From Sphingomonas psychrolutea (GTDB lineage Bacteria > Pseudomonadota > Alphaproteobacteria > Sphingomonadales > Sphingomonadaceae): DNA of 64,000 nucleotides. The notes under the pieces are model-generated. The model was not told the DNA's origin and searched no databases. It saw only the letters and a list, made by a program, of their open reading frames with translations. Of this stretch, positions 1-7,124 are shown piece after piece. Within the stretch, counting starts at the first letter, position 1. Every line of letters begins with the position of its first letter. The DNA lies in assembly GCF_014636175.1 (NCBI RefSeq), contig NZ_BMDW01000014.1, positions 36,272 to 100,271 on the forward strand, written 5' to 3'. Made by a program: the position numbers and the translations under genes.

Positions 1-1191
1 GAGGCGTTCATCCTGATCGTTGCCGCCTTCAGCCTGGGCGCCGTGACACTCGGCGTCTTCGCGCTTGTCGTGACGATGAGCGTGATGAACGGCTTCCGCG
101 CCGAATTGTTCGACAAGATCGTCGGCCTCAACGGCCATGCCGTGGTGCAGGCTTACGGCGGTCAAATGCGCGATTGGCGCGATATCGTCAAACTGTCCGA
201 GGCGACAAAGGGGGTGACGAGCGCGACCCCGCTGATCGAACAACCGCTGATGACCACCTATAACGGACGGGTCGAGGGCGTGTTGCTCCGCGGGATGCGC
301 GTCGCCGATATTTGCACCAACAAGACGATCGGCAGCAAAGTGGTGATGGGTTCGCTCGCCTCGCTGACCCCGGGCAGCGGGCGGATCGCGATTGGATCGG
401 GCCTTGCCGATTCGCTCGGCGCGGTCGTCGGCAGCCAGATTTCGCTGATCAGCCCGCAAGGCCAGACGACGCCGTTCGGCACCGTCCCCCGGATCGTGCA
501 ATATACCGTCGGCGCGATCTTCACGATCGGCGTGTCGGATTACGACAAGATCTACGTCATCATGCCGATGGAGGACGCGCAGACGCTGCTGATGCTCGGC
601 GATTCGGTCGGCATGGTCGAATTGCAGACTACTGACCCCGACCGCGTCGGCCAAATCCTCGCGCCGCTGTCCGACAAGATCGGCAACCGCGGTGTGGTGC
701 AGGACTGGCGGATGATGAACGCGCAATTGTTCGAGGCGCTGAGCGTCGAGCGGGTGGTGATGTTCTGCCTGCTCAGCCTGATCATCCTGGTGGCGGCATT
801 CAACATCGCTTCTTCGCTGATCATGCTGGTGCGCGCCAAGACTCGCGACATCGCGATCCTGCGCACGATGGGCGCGTCGCGCAACGGGTTGCTGCGCATC
901 TTCATGACCGTCGGCACGACGATCGGCTCGCTCGGCATCGTGCTCGGCCTGCTCCTCGCCGGCATCGCGCTCACCTTCCGGCAAGGCGTGGTCGATCTCA
1001 TCCAGCGGATCAGCGGACAGAATATCTGGGACCCGCAAGTGCGCTTCCTGACCGAACTCCCCGCCAAGACCAACCCGGTCGAAGTGGTGGCGATCGTCCT
1101 CATCGCTTTGCTGCTGACCTTCCTTGCCACGCTCTACCCCGCGTTCAAGGCAGCGAGCACCGATCCGGTTCAGGTGCTGCGCTATGATTGA
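1..1191 (+). CDS. lolC: LolC/LolE-family lipoprotein-releasing ABC transporter permease (5' end cut by window)
   Basis: Inner-membrane subunit that, with LolD, extracts lipoproteins from the inner membrane and hands them to LolA. The frame is open from base 1 (codons [13 protein letters not shown] precede the first in-window GTG at 43), so the gene starts upstream of the window. The segment around [11 protein letters not shown] is the conserved end of the first transmembrane helix in this family. A long periplasmic domain follows, and the C-terminal half has three hydrophobic segments in an FtsX-like domain ending with [18 protein letters not shown]. The stop overlaps the start of lolD by 8 nt, which implies translational coupling. 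LolC and LolE cannot be separated from sequence alone; many alphaproteobacteria have a single copy. Confidence 0.93.
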   Translation, partial: EAFILIVAAFSLGAVTLGVFALVVTMSVMNGFRAELFDKIVGLNGHAVVQAYGGQMRDWRDIVKLSEATKGVTSATPLIEQPLMTTYNGRVEGVLLRGMRVADICTNKTIGSKVVMGSLASLTPGSGRIAIGSGLADSLGAVVGSQISLISPQGQTTPFGTVPRIVQYTVGAIFTIGVSDYDKIYVIMPMEDAQTLLMLGDSVGMVELQTTDPDRVGQILAPLSDKIGNRGVVQDWRMMNAQLFEALSVERVVMFCLLSLIILVAAFNIASSLIMLVRAKTRDIAILRTMGASRNGLLRIFMTVGTTIGSLGIVLGLLLAGIALTFRQGVVDLIQRISGQNIWDPQVRFLTELPAKTNPVEVVAIVLIALLLTFLATLYPAFKAASTDPVQVLRYD

Positions 1192-1858
1192 TTCTGTTCT
1201 CGACGTTGCGGGCCTGACGCGCAGCTTCAGCCAGGGCGGCGAGACGATCGAAGTGCTGCGCGGGGTCAATCTCCACGTCGGTCCGGGCGAGATCGTCGCC
1301 TTGCTCGGCCCCTCGGGCTCGGGCAAATCGACGCTGCTGCAAGCCGTCGGCTTGCTCGAAGGCGGGTTTGGCGGATCGATCAAGATCGACGGCGAAGAGG
1401 CCGCGCGGCTCGATTCCGACGGGCGCACACGGGTGCGGCGCGACAAACTTGGCTTTGTGTATCAATTCCACCATTTGCTGCCCGATTTTAACGCAAGCGA
1501 GAATGTCGAACTCCCGCTGCTGATCCGCGACGCGACCCGCGCACAAGCGAAGGACCGGGCGGGGGAGTTGCTCACCGCACTCGGCCTCGGCCACCGCCTG
1601 ACGCACCGCCCGAGCCAGTTGTCGGGCGGCGAACAGCAACGCGTCGCGGTCGCCCGCGCGCTCGCCAATCGCCCCGCGCTGGTGCTGGCGGATGAGCCGA
1701 CCGGCAATCTCGACGAGGCGACCGCCGACGTGGTCCTCGCCGAATTTCTGCGATTGGTGCGCGGCGAAGGCTCGGCTGCGTTGATCGCGACGCATAACGA
1801 GCGAATGGCCTTGAAAATGGACCGTGTCGTGCGGTTGCACGAGGGGCGGCTCGCGTGA
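1184..1858 (+). CDS. lolD: LolD, lipoprotein-releasing system ATP-binding protein
   Basis: Cytoplasmic ATPase that powers LolC/E. The 224-residue product carries Walker A (GPSGSGKST), the ABC signature ([15 protein letters not shown]), Walker B ([12 protein letters not shown]) and the switch histidine (ATHNE). The frame stays open further upstream, but the ATG at 1184 gives the normal LolD N-terminus ([15 protein letters not shown]) and the usual overlap with the permease gene. The next gene starts inside its stop codon (GTGA). MacB-type exporters have similar ATPases, but the partner permease is LolC/E-like. Confidence 0.95.
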   Translation: MIDSVLDVAGLTRSFSQGGETIEVLRGVNLHVGPGEIVALLGPSGSGKSTLLQAVGLLEGGFGGSIKIDGEEAARLDSDGRTRVRRDKLGFVYQFHHLLPDFNASENVELPLLIRDATRAQAKDRAGELLTALGLGHRLTHRPSQLSGGEQQRVAVARALANRPALVLADEPTGNLDEATADVVLAEFLRLVRGEGSAALIATHNERMALKMDRVVRLHEGRLA

Positions 1859-2445
1859 GCGCGTGGGAGGTGCAGCCAACGCTCGTCGGCCAGCACGTCA
1901 CTCTCCGCCCGCTCGTCCTCGCCGACCGCGACGCGCTGATCGCAGCGGCGGCGGACGGTGGGTTGACCGAACTCTTCTTCACCAACGTATCGGGCCTGTC
2001 CGACCCCGATGCCTTCATGGCGGCAACCTTCAAGGAACGCGATTTCGGGCGGGCGATGCCGTTTGCGGTCGAGACGCCGGAGGGCATGCTCGTCGGCCTG
2101 ACCCGCTACATGCGGATGAGCGCGGTGCATAAGCGGCTCGAGATCGGCGGGACGTTCTATGCCAAGTCGGTGCAGCGCAGCGGCGTCAATACCGAGGCCA
2201 AGTTGCTGCTGCTGACCCAGGCGTTCGAGGTGATGGGCTGCAACGCGGTGCAGATCCGCACCGACTGGTTCAACAAACGCTCGCAAGCCGCGATCGAACG
2301 CCTCGGCGCCAAGCGCGACGGGGTGCTGCGGAACCATCAGGTGATGGATGGCCGGGTGCGCGATATTGTGGTGTATTCGATCATCGCCAGCGAATGGCCG
2401 GGGGTGCGGCAGAATTTGCGCTTCCTGCTGTCGCGCCACGATTAG
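1855..2445 (+). CDS. GNAT-family N-acetyltransferase (RimJ/RimL-like)
   Basis: A 196-residue acetyltransferase of the RimJ/RimL-type GNAT group, which transfers acetyl from acetyl-CoA to protein N-termini or small molecules. The N-terminus ([19 protein letters not shown]) and the segment [23 protein letters not shown], here split by position at residues ~140-162, are family hallmarks; the latter is the acetyl-CoA-proximal helix and the following strand. The start is GTG at 1855, overlapping the lolD stop as GTGA, so it is probably cotranscribed with lolCD. The substrate cannot be told from sequence. Confidence 0.85.
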   Translation: MSAWEVQPTLVGQHVTLRPLVLADRDALIAAAADGGLTELFFTNVSGLSDPDAFMAATFKERDFGRAMPFAVETPEGMLVGLTRYMRMSAVHKRLEIGGTFYAKSVQRSGVNTEAKLLLLTQAFEVMGCNAVQIRTDWFNKRSQAAIERLGAKRDGVLRNHQVMDGRVRDIVVYSIIASEWPGVRQNLRFLLSRHD

Positions 2446-2456
2446 GGGGAACAAAC

Positions 2457-2936
2457 ATGACCACGATCACCGATCTGACCGTCAAGGCCGCCGACGGCAC
2501 CCCCGTCGACCTTTCCACCTATGCCGGCAAGGTGCTGCTGATCGTCAACACCGCCTCCAAATGCGGCTTCACCCCGCAATATGAGGGGCTTGAGGCGCTG
2601 CACCGCACGTTTGCCGGGCAGCCGTTCGAAGTGCTCGGCTTCCCGTGCAACCAGTTCGGCGCGCAGGAACCGGGAGATGCCGCAGAAATCGCCACTTTCT
2701 GCTCGCTCACCTATGACGTGACCTTCCCGGTCTTCGCCAAGGTCGACGTCAACGGATCAAACGCCGATCCGTTGTTCGTGGAATTGAAGAAGCAGGCCCC
2801 GGGTTTCCTCGGCACCGAGGGGATCAAGTGGAACTTCACCAAATTCCTGGTCGGCAAGGACGGCAAGGTGGTCGAGCGGTATGCGCCGACGACCAAGCCT
2901 GCGGAGATCGAAGCGGATATCGCGAAACTGCTGTAG
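2457..2936 (+). CDS. Glutathione peroxidase family protein (thioredoxin fold)
   Basis: A 159-residue thiol peroxidase that reduces hydroperoxides, probably at the expense of thioredoxin as in most bacterial Cys-type enzymes. The peroxidatic cysteine lies in NTASKCGFTPQYEGL, followed by the family motifs LGFPCNQFGAQEPG and WNFTKFLV. The frame is open upstream to 2394, but the ATG at 2457 follows a good ribosome site (AGGGGGAA, 2444-2451) and gives the standard N-terminus. A Cys in the CNQF segment could act as part of the resolving system. Confidence 0.95.
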   Translation: MTTITDLTVKAADGTPVDLSTYAGKVLLIVNTASKCGFTPQYEGLEALHRTFAGQPFEVLGFPCNQFGAQEPGDAAEIATFCSLTYDVTFPVFAKVDVNGSNADPLFVELKKQAPGFLGTEGIKWNFTKFLVGKDGKVVERYAPTTKPAEIEADIAKLL

Positions 2937-2945
2937 TCGGCACCT

Positions 2946-2975
2946 CGTCACCCCGGGCTTGACCCGGGGTCCCGC
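2946..2975. repeat. Family A hairpin repeat, left arm of GIY-YIG unit
   Basis: A 30-bp arm containing a palindrome CCCCGGG-CTTGA-CCCGGGG. It pairs with 3302-3331 as an inverted repeat that differs at only two positions, and those two positions are base-pair partners in the hairpin. Both arms together frame the GIY-YIG gene. The same family occurs as gene-less inverted pairs at 23653, 25214 and 62976. Confidence 0.9.
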
Positions 2976-2990
2976 TCTTTCGATACTATA

Positions 2991-3293
2991 ATGATGGGAC
3001 GCGAGCGACAAGGCGGCTGGGTCTACATCATGACCGATCGTTATCGTGGCACAATGTATGTGGGTGTGACCGCGCATCTTGCCGCGAGGGTGCATCAGCA
3101 TCGCTCCGGAGACGGTTCCGATTTTTGCGCACGCTACGGCTTGGTCCGATTGGTCTGGGCTGAGCGCGGTGACGACATCGTGTCGTGTATCGAGCAGGAG
3201 AAGCGTCTCAAGCGCTGGCGTCGGCAGTGGAAGTTCGAGCTGATCGAGCGCGGCAATCCGGACTGGCGCGACCTGTTCGATCTATTGGTTTGA
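2991..3293 (+). CDS. GIY-YIG nuclease domain protein (small, COG2827-like)
   Basis: A 100-residue protein made only of a GIY-YIG endonuclease domain. The two signature strands are WVYIMTD and GTMYVGVT, followed by the catalytic arginine region (LAARVHQHR) and the conserved glutamate in CIEQEKRLKRWRR. This matches the short stand-alone GIY-YIG family related to YhbQ, whose biological role is not settled. ATG codons lie at 2991 and 2994 and no clear Shine-Dalgarno is visible. The gene fills the space between two inverted family A hairpin arms (2946-2975, 3302-3331), 15 bp and 8 bp away, as if gene and arms form one unit. Confidence 0.88.
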   Translation: MMGRERQGGWVYIMTDRYRGTMYVGVTAHLAARVHQHRSGDGSDFCARYGLVRLVWAERGDDIVSCIEQEKRLKRWRRQWKFELIERGNPDWRDLFDLLV

Positions 3294-3301
3294 CGGCGGA
3301 A

Positions 3302-3331
3302 GCGGGACCCCGGCTCAAGGCCGGGGTGACG
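3302..3331. repeat. Family A hairpin repeat, right arm of GIY-YIG unit
   Basis: Inverted partner of 2946-2975. Read on the minus strand, the palindrome is CCCCGGC-CTTGA-GCCGGGG. The G-to-C and C-to-G changes relative to the left arm are compensatory, so the hairpin is preserved. Confidence 0.9.
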
Positions 3332-3420
3332 ACGGCGTCAGTCGCAGCCGGCTGAAGAACGTCCCGAGCGCCACCATATGCCGCCTTCCCGAATCGCGTC
3401 CGCCACCCCATAGTCCCACG

Positions 3421-6400
3421 ATGTCCCATTCCGGTTTCGTGCCCCTCCGCATCTTTTCATCTTACACCATGCTCGATGGCGCGATCGAGCCCAAAGCCAT
3501 CGCAAAACGCGCGCAGGAGCTGGGTTTTCCGGCTGCCGCGTTGACCGATCGCAACGGTCTGTATGCGGCGATGGCGTTCTCTGATGCGGCGCGCGCGGCC
3601 GGGGTGCAGCCGGTGATCGGCACGATGCTGGGCGTATGTCGTCCCGACATGCCTGAGGCGGCGACGCCGGTGCTCGACTGGATCGCGCTCTATGCGCAGG
3701 ACGAGGCGGGGTATCAAAACCTCTGCGCGCTCGTGTCGATGGCGCATCTCGGCCGTCCGCTCGATCTCGCCCCGCATGTCGACTTTGCAGCGCTCGCCGG
3801 GCGCACCGAAGGCCTGATCGCGCTGACTGCGGGGCGCGAAGGCGGCCTCGCGCGGCTGTTCGCCGAGGATCAGCCCGACCGCGCGCTGGCCTATGCCGAC
3901 CGGTTGCAGGCGTTGTTCCCGGACCGGCTCTATATCGAACTGACGCGCCGCCTCGACGAGATCGAGGGCAAGGCCGAGGGCGCGCTGCTCGATCTGGCGT
4001 ACGACCGCGATCTGCCGCTGGTCGCGACCAATCCGTGCTGTTTTGCCGAGGAGGATTTCAGCGAAGCGCATGATGCGCTGCTGTGCATCGCAAATTCGAC
4101 CTATATCGCCAGCGAAGACCGCCCACGCAGCTCGCCCGATGCGTGGATGAAGCCCGCCAAGACGATGCGCGACCTGTTCGCGGATTTGCCCGAGGCGATC
4201 GCCAACACGCTGGTCGTCGCGCAACGCTGCGGCGTCGCGGCACCCAAACGCGCGCCGATTTTGCCAAGTCTCGCGGGCGATCCGACGGCGGAGGCGGCCA
4301 AGTTGCGCGCGGATGCGCATGCGGGGCTTGAGCGGCGGCTGGCGCGGATTGCGGAACTGTCTTCTTCGTCCCCCTCCCGCTCGCGAGTTTCAGGTCGGTC
4401 AGTCTCCCAGACTGACCTGAACGATGCGGGGCATCGTTCACCTGAAACTGGGCTAGGGGAGGGCAGTGCCGCGAGCGCGACGCCCAGTCTTACAGCCCCT
4501 CCCCCAACCCCTCCCGCAAGCGGGAGGGAAGAAGAACATCAAGACTGGCGCACCCCCTACCGCACCCGCCTCGATTTCGAACTCGATGTCATCATCCAGA
4601 TGGGCTTCCCCGGCTATTTCCTGATCGTCGCCGATTTTATCAAATGGGCGAAGGACCATGATATTCCGGTCGGCCCGGGCCGTGGTTCGGGCGCTGGCTC
4701 GGTCGTCGCGTGGTCGCTGACGATTACCGATCTCGATCCGATGAAATTGGGGCTGCTGTTCGAACGCTTCCTCAACCCGGAACGCGTGTCGATGCCCGAT
4801 TTCGATATCGATTTCTGTGAAACGCGGCGCGGCGAGGTCATCCGCTACGTCCAGGCGAAATACGGCACCGATCAGGTCGCGCAGATCATCACCTTCGGGA
4901 AATTGAAGGCGCGCGCGGTGTTGAAGGACACCGGCCGCGTGCTGCAAATGGGCTATGGCCAGATCGACCGGTTGGCCAAACTGATCCCCAATCACCCGAC
5001 CGACCCATGGACGCTCAAACGCGCAATCGACGGCGTGTCGGAGCTGCACAGCGAATATAAGACTAATAGCGGCGTGCGCCATTTGCTCGATCTGGCGATG
5101 AAGCTGGAGGGGCTGCCGCGCCACAGCTCGACTCACGCCGCGGGCGTGGTGATCGGCGATCGTCCGCTCGCTGAACTGGTGCCGCTCTACCGCGATCCGC
5201 GCTCGGACATGCCCGTCACGCAATTCGACATGAAATATGTCGAAGGCGCGGGGCTGGTGAAGTTCGATTTTCTCGGGCTCAAGACGCTGTCGGTGCTCAA
5301 GAAAGCGCTCGATATGCTCGCCAGCCGCGGCGTGGTGATCGATCTCGACGCGCTCGAATGGGATGATGAGGGCGTCTACAAGCTGTTGCAAAGCGGCAAT
5401 ACGGTCGGCGTGTTCCAGGTTGAATCCGAGGGCATGCGCCGCACCTTGTCGGCGGTGAAGCCGACCGTGTTCGAGGATATCATCGCGCTTGGCGCGTTGT
5501 ACCGGCCGGGGCCGATGGATAACATCCCGATGTTCGGCCGGCGCAAGAACGGGCAAGAGGACATCCTCTATCCGCATCCCTTGCTCGAAGGGATCCTGGC
5601 CGAGACCTACGGCATCTTCGTCTATCAGGAACAGGTGATGCAGGCGGCGCAGGTGCTCGCCGGCTTCACCTTGGGCGGTGCCGATTTGCTCCGCCGCGCA
5701 ATGGGCAAGAAGGTCAAGTCCGAGATGGACGCACAACGCGCCGGCTTCGTTGAGGGCTGTCGCACCGTCAACGGGATTCCAGACGCAAAGGCCAACGAAC
5801 TGTTCGACTTGATCGACAAGTTCGCCGGCTACGGCTTCAATAAATCGCACGCGGCGGCCTATGCGCTGCTGACGTATCAGACGGCGTGGCTCAAGGCGCA
5901 CCACCCGCACGAATTCTATGCCGCCTCGATGTGTTTCGATTCGGGCCTGACCGACAAGCTCGGCGTGTTCGTCGATGATATGCGGCGGCTCGACGTTGCG
6001 ATCCTGCCGCCCGATCTCAACCGCAGCGCGGCCGATTTTTCGGTCGAGACAACGTCCGACGGTTTGGCCGTGCGCTATGCGCTCGCCGCGCTCAAATCGG
6101 TGGGGGAAGGGGCGATGGAGAAACTCGTCGCCGAACGCGAGGCGAATGGGCGCTTCACCTCGATCGACGATCTCGCCCGCCGCGTCGATCCGCGGATGAT
6201 GAACAAGCGTCAGCTCGAAACGCTCGCGGCGGCGGGGGCGTTCGATGCGCTCGACGACAATCGCGCCGGGATTTTTGCGTGCGCCGAGACGATCCTCGCG
6301 ACCGCCGCGCGGATCACCGAGCAGAAGACGAGCGGGCAGGGCGGCCTGTTTGGCACGCCCGAGGCCGCCGAACCGCCGATCAAGCTGCCGGCGTCGGCCC

Positions 6401-7080
6401 TCTGGACGATGGCGCAGCGGATGGAGCAGGAGCGCGAGGCGTTCGGCTTTTACTTCTCGGCGCATCCGGTCGACCGACATAGCCATCTCGCCAAGCTCCA
6501 CGGCGCGCGCAGTTTCGCCACCTTGGGTGAGCTCAACATTCCTGACGATGGCAGCCGCGCCGGGGCGACGATGGCGGCGTTGGTCGAGGATGCGAAGTGG
6601 CGCACTTCGGCGCGCGGGAAACGCTATCTGATGGCGACGCTGTCCGATCCGTCGGGCCAATTCGTCGCGACCTGTTTCGACGATGCGGTCGCCGCTGATC
6701 TGGAAGAAGCGGCGCGCAACGGCGGGTGTGGACTGGTCACGGTCGAACTCGACCGGCGTCCGGGTGAGGAAACGCCGCGCGTTACGGTCAAGCGGATCCA
6801 GCCGTTCGAAGCGCTCGCCAGCAACGCGCGGTTCTGTATTGAGCTACGCGTGGAGACGCCCGCCGCGATGGCGGCGCTCGGCGCGATGCTCGCCGATACG
6901 CGCGGGGCACGCGGCGAAGTGTGGGCGACGGTGCCGATCGCTCCTGCCAAAACCGCGCGAATTCTGCTCGGGCGGGACTTTCTGCTCGACGGGGAGCTTG
7001 CCGCGCGGATCGAAGCCTTGCAGGGTGTTTCGAACGTAGTGTTGAGAACCGCCGAGGCGCGGCTCGCACTGGTGGGATAG
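3421..7080 (+). CDS. dnaE: DNA polymerase III subunit alpha, with an in-frame repeat insertion
   Basis: Replicative polymerase, 1219 residues. The N-terminal PHP domain starts with FVPLRIFSSYTMLDGAIEP. The palm follows with GPGRGSGAGSVVAW and the catalytic aspartates in MPDFDIDFCE (D462, D464) and VKFDFLGLKTL (D616). A helix-hairpin-helix and an OB-fold region make up the C-terminal third. Residues ~314-372 are unlike any part of DnaE: they are rich in Ser, Pro and Arg, and they are encoded by a palindromic element (4361-4536). This insertion lies in the linker just before the conserved YRTRLDFELDVIIQMGFPGYF, a place likely to tolerate extra residues. The ATG at 3421 has no strong ribosome site but gives the normal N-terminus. 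This is the essential DnaE1 type rather than the shorter mutagenic DnaE2. Confidence 0.96.
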   Translation: MSHSGFVPLRIFSSYTMLDGAIEPKAIAKRAQELGFPAAALTDRNGLYAAMAFSDAARAAGVQPVIGTMLGVCRPDMPEAATPVLDWIALYAQDEAGYQNLCALVSMAHLGRPLDLAPHVDFAALAGRTEGLIALTAGREGGLARLFAEDQPDRALAYADRLQALFPDRLYIELTRRLDEIEGKAEGALLDLAYDRDLPLVATNPCCFAEEDFSEAHDALLCIANSTYIASEDRPRSSPDAWMKPAKTMRDLFADLPEAIANTLVVAQRCGVAAPKRAPILPSLAGDPTAEAAKLRADAHAGLERRLARIAELSSSSPSRSRVSGRSVSQTDLNDAGHRSPETGLGEGSAASATPSLTAPPPTPPASGREEEHQDWRTPYRTRLDFELDVIIQMGFPGYFLIVADFIKWAKDHDIPVGPGRGSGAGSVVAWSLTITDLDPMKLGLLFERFLNPERVSMPDFDIDFCETRRGEVIRYVQAKYGTDQVAQIITFGKLKARAVLKDTGRVLQMGYGQIDRLAKLIPNHPTDPWTLKRAIDGVSELHSEYKTNSGVRHLLDLAMKLEGLPRHSSTHAAGVVIGDRPLAELVPLYRDPRSDMPVTQFDMKYVEGAGLVKFDFLGLKTLSVLKKALDMLASRGVVIDLDALEWDDEGVYKLLQSGNTVGVFQVESEGMRRTLSAVKPTVFEDIIALGALYRPGPMDNIPMFGRRKNGQEDILYPHPLLEGILAETYGIFVYQEQVMQAAQVLAGFTLGGADLLRRAMGKKVKSEMDAQRAGFVEGCRTVNGIPDAKANELFDLIDKFAGYGFNKSHAAAYALLTYQTAWLKAHHPHEFYAASMCFDSGLTDKLGVFVDDMRRLDVAILPPDLNRSAADFSVETTSDGLAVRYALAALKSVGEGAMEKLVAEREANGRFTSIDDLARRVDPRMMNKRQLETLAAAGAFDALDDNRAGIFACAETILATAARITEQKTSGQGGLFGTPEAAEPPIKLPASALWTMAQRMEQEREAFGFYFSAHPVDRHSHLAKLHGARSFATLGELNIPDDGSRAGATMAALVEDAKWRTSARGKRYLMATLSDPSGQFVATCFDDAVAADLEEAARNGGCGLVTVELDRRPGEETPRVTVKRIQPFEALASNARFCIELRVETPAAMAALGAMLADTRGARGEVWATVPIAPAKTARILLGRDFLLDGELAARIEALQGVSNVVLRTAEARLALVG
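4361..4536. repeat. Family C palindromic element inserted in frame in dnaE
   Basis: A 176-bp element flanked by short inverted ends (CTTCTTC at 4361, GAAGAA at 4531). It begins with a C-type hairpin half (CCCCTCCCGCTCGCG), continues through a 64-bp three-way-junction module (4386-4449) and GGGCTAGGGGAGGG, and ends with an intact C hairpin (CCCCTCCCGCAAGCGGGAGGG, positions ~4509-4528 and flank). It encodes about 59 residues of low-complexity linker in DnaE. The right portion (CCCCCAACCCCTCCCGCAAG region) matches the right arm of the intergenic element at 29995-30100. Confidence 0.88.
4386..4449. repeat. 64-bp three-way-junction palindromic module, copy 1 (in dnaE)
   Basis: A perfect multibranched palindrome. 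The closing stem is 4386-4395 (AGTTTCAGGT) with 4440-4449 (ACCTGAAACT). Hairpin 1 is 4397-4405/4409-4417 with loop CCC. Hairpin 2 is 4419-4427/4431-4439 (GAACGATGC, loop GGG, GCATCGTTC). All 28 pairs are Watson-Crick. It has exactly the same length and register as the reverse complement of 15871-15934. It interrupts the 3' strand of a family C hairpin: compared with the intact copy at 49563, the 4 nt GGAG are replaced by the module. Confidence 0.9.
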
Positions 7081-7090
7081 CAAAACCTGC

Positions 7091-7115
7091 TCCCCTCCCG
7101 CAAGCGGGAGGGGAG
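7091..7115. repeat. Family C hairpin between dnaE and acyl-CoA ligase, carrying a ribosome site
   Basis: Palindrome CCCCTCCCGCAAGCGGGAGG (7092-7111, continuing GG). It starts 11 bp after the dnaE stop. Its right edge runs into GGGGAGA, which ends about 9 nt before the ATG at 7125 and is the only Shine-Dalgarno-like sequence for that gene. The hairpin could also sequester that site or act as a weak intercistronic structure. Confidence 0.85.
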
Positions 7116-7124
7116 AAGACGGTA

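Noticed and set aside
2946..3331. CRISPR or toxin-antitoxin interpretation of the repeat-flanked small gene
   Set aside because: There are only two inverted copies with no spacers, and a single gene with a nuclease fold and no partner ORF.
4453..6660. 735-codon open frame on the minus strand opposite dnaE
   Set aside because: It has no recognisable motif, is rich in His, Arg and Gln as expected for the antisense of GC-rich codons, and lies fully opposite a clear polymerase gene.
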